From Hydractinia symbiolongicarpus (Eukaryota; Cnidaria; Hydrozoa; Anthoathecata; Hydractiniidae), in contig NC_079883.1 in the NCBI RefSeq assembly GCF_029227915.1, forward strand, positions 31,064,001 through 31,128,000: a DNA stretch of 64,000 bases, written 5' to 3'. This document shows, piece after piece, positions 63,661 through 64,000 of this stretch (its first letter is position 1; each line of letters opens with the position of its first letter). A model generated the notes under the pieces. It had not been told where the DNA came from and did not search any database. It saw only the letters and a list, made by a program, of their open reading frames with translations. Position numbers and translations under genes: made by a program.

Positions 63661-64000
63661 ATGCGTTTTAGTGGTGAAAAAATAATTTAAAAAATCATTC
63701 GGGAAATGAGTTTACACCCTGGGTACTTTCTTTGTATACATTCGACTATACGGGCCAAGCCTGGGATTTACGGGAAATCGCGGGATTTCGTTTGCCGGCG
63801 ATTAAACCTCTTTCATTAAGCGTCTCGTCAAAAATGAAAACATTTTTGAAAACAGCAAATCTCATGCTTTTTAATGGTGAAAAGATAATTTAAAAAATCG
63901 TTTTGGAAATGAGTTTACTCACAGGGTACTTTCTTTGTATACATTCGACTATACGGGCCAAGCCCGGGATTTACGGGAAATCGCGGGTTTTCGTTTGCCG
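63661..64000 (+). repeat. Start of a further partial HOR copy, with one monomer skipped
   Basis: After copy 2 of the 14-mer the sequence carries TCATTCGGGAAATGAG and TTACACCCTGGG, as near 62275. It then joins ATTCGAC and AAGCCTGGG, as near 62524, and follows that region (ACAGCAAATC, CATGCTTTTTAATGG) to the window end. The shift changes from about 7 to 6 monomers at the join, so one monomer was dropped by an exchange around CTTTCTTTGTATAC. Confidence 0.8.

Larger units (their letters stand above)
1..64000 (+). repeat. Satellite DNA array, ~203-bp monomer, head-to-tail
   Basis: The sequence AAACATTTTT recurs at a spacing of 203 bp through the whole window (its C lies at 4, 207, 410, 613, and still in phase up to 63841), with small indels shifting phase. 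All monomers have the same orientation and nothing interrupts them. From the phase I estimate about 314 full monomers plus two truncated ones. Neighbouring monomers differ at a few diagnostic positions, but every conserved block is found in nearly all copies. A hand consensus has 78 G+C in 203 bp. A period near one nucleosome plus linker, high identity, and duplications nested at several scales are typical of eukaryotic centromeric or heterochromatic satellites. That location is inference; I do not recognise a named satellite family. The array extends past both window edges. Confidence 0.98.

Noticed and set aside
1-64000. CRISPR array
   Set aside because: Repeats are ~203 bp, contiguous and nearly identical throughout, with no short repeat alternating with unique spacers.
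1-64000. CENP-B box
   Set aside because: TTTTCGTTTGCCGGCGAT shares the TTCG start with the core pattern NTTCGNNNNANNCGGGN but fails at the central A and at the CGGG end. I do not call it.
1-64000. Transposable element or LTR within the array
   Set aside because: The 203-bp phase continues from end to end. The only break is two short monomers of 87 bp, and no foreign sequence or target-site duplication was seen.
1-64000. Inverted (head-to-head) segments
   Set aside because: Every monomer I inspected reads AAACATTTTT to CAAAAATGA on the + strand; no reverse block was seen.
1-64000. rDNA spacer subrepeats or a replication origin
   Set aside because: No rRNA gene, promoter or known origin consensus is present. 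The A-tract block alone is not enough to call an origin.

Overview
The whole 64 kb window is one uninterrupted array of satellite DNA. A monomer of about 203 bp is repeated head to tail, always in the same orientation, about 315 times (my estimate: 314 full copies plus two truncated ones), and the array runs off both ends. I see no protein-coding gene, rRNA, tRNA, transposon, CRISPR array or unique sequence. The open reading frames are by-products of the repeat: 203 is not a multiple of 3, and homopolymer-length changes in an A-tract add or remove a stop codon.

The monomer is about 38% G+C (hand count on a consensus). In order it holds an AT-rich perfect inverted repeat (8-bp arms, 4-base loop), an A-tract block, a TTCnnGAA-like site, GTATAC, a GC-rich short hairpin containing CCCGGG in one variant, and GCCGGC. 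An array of this kind points to a eukaryotic nuclear genome, in centromeric, pericentromeric, subtelomeric or other heterochromatin. The species and chromosomal position cannot be read from the sequence.

Monomers fall into families with linked variants. Type A has ATTCGAC, CCAAGCCCGGG and CCTCTTTCATTAAG. Type B has CTTTTGAC, CCGAGTCCGGG and CTTCTTTTATTCAG. Type C has TTTTGGAAAT, often with CTCACAGGG. Hybrids that switch type inside a monomer are common, as expected from crossover or gene conversion between copies.

Above the monomer are many local higher-order repeats (HORs) of different sizes. Left to right: 0.4-8.1 kb, blocks of 1, 3, 6 and 23 monomers; 9-13 kb, a mosaic 10-monomer duplication; 12.8-15.6 kb, a 5-4-5 series; 16.4-20.3 kb, 3-monomer and other short repeats; 21.0-22.0 kb, an XYXYY pattern; 24.0-24.8 kb, a 2-monomer duplication; 25.5-30.4 kb, a nested 12-monomer unit made of two diverged 6-mers; 30.5-34.2 kb, a 9-monomer duplication with no difference seen by eye; 35.1-39.5 kb, related 10- and 13-monomer units; 39.36-40.75 kb, a duplicated cassette carrying an 87-bp truncated monomer; 42-43.2 kb, a 3-monomer cassette that returns near 60 and 63 kb; 43-55.4 kb, a domain where about 2435 bp (12 monomers) is the recurring spacing; 52.5-54.2 kb, a 4-monomer duplication; 58.0-63.7 kb, a 14-monomer duplication with about eight substitutions in 2841 bp. 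The pattern is that of a young array expanding by unequal exchange at many scales. The HOR map and the junctions inside monomers are the main points of interest.
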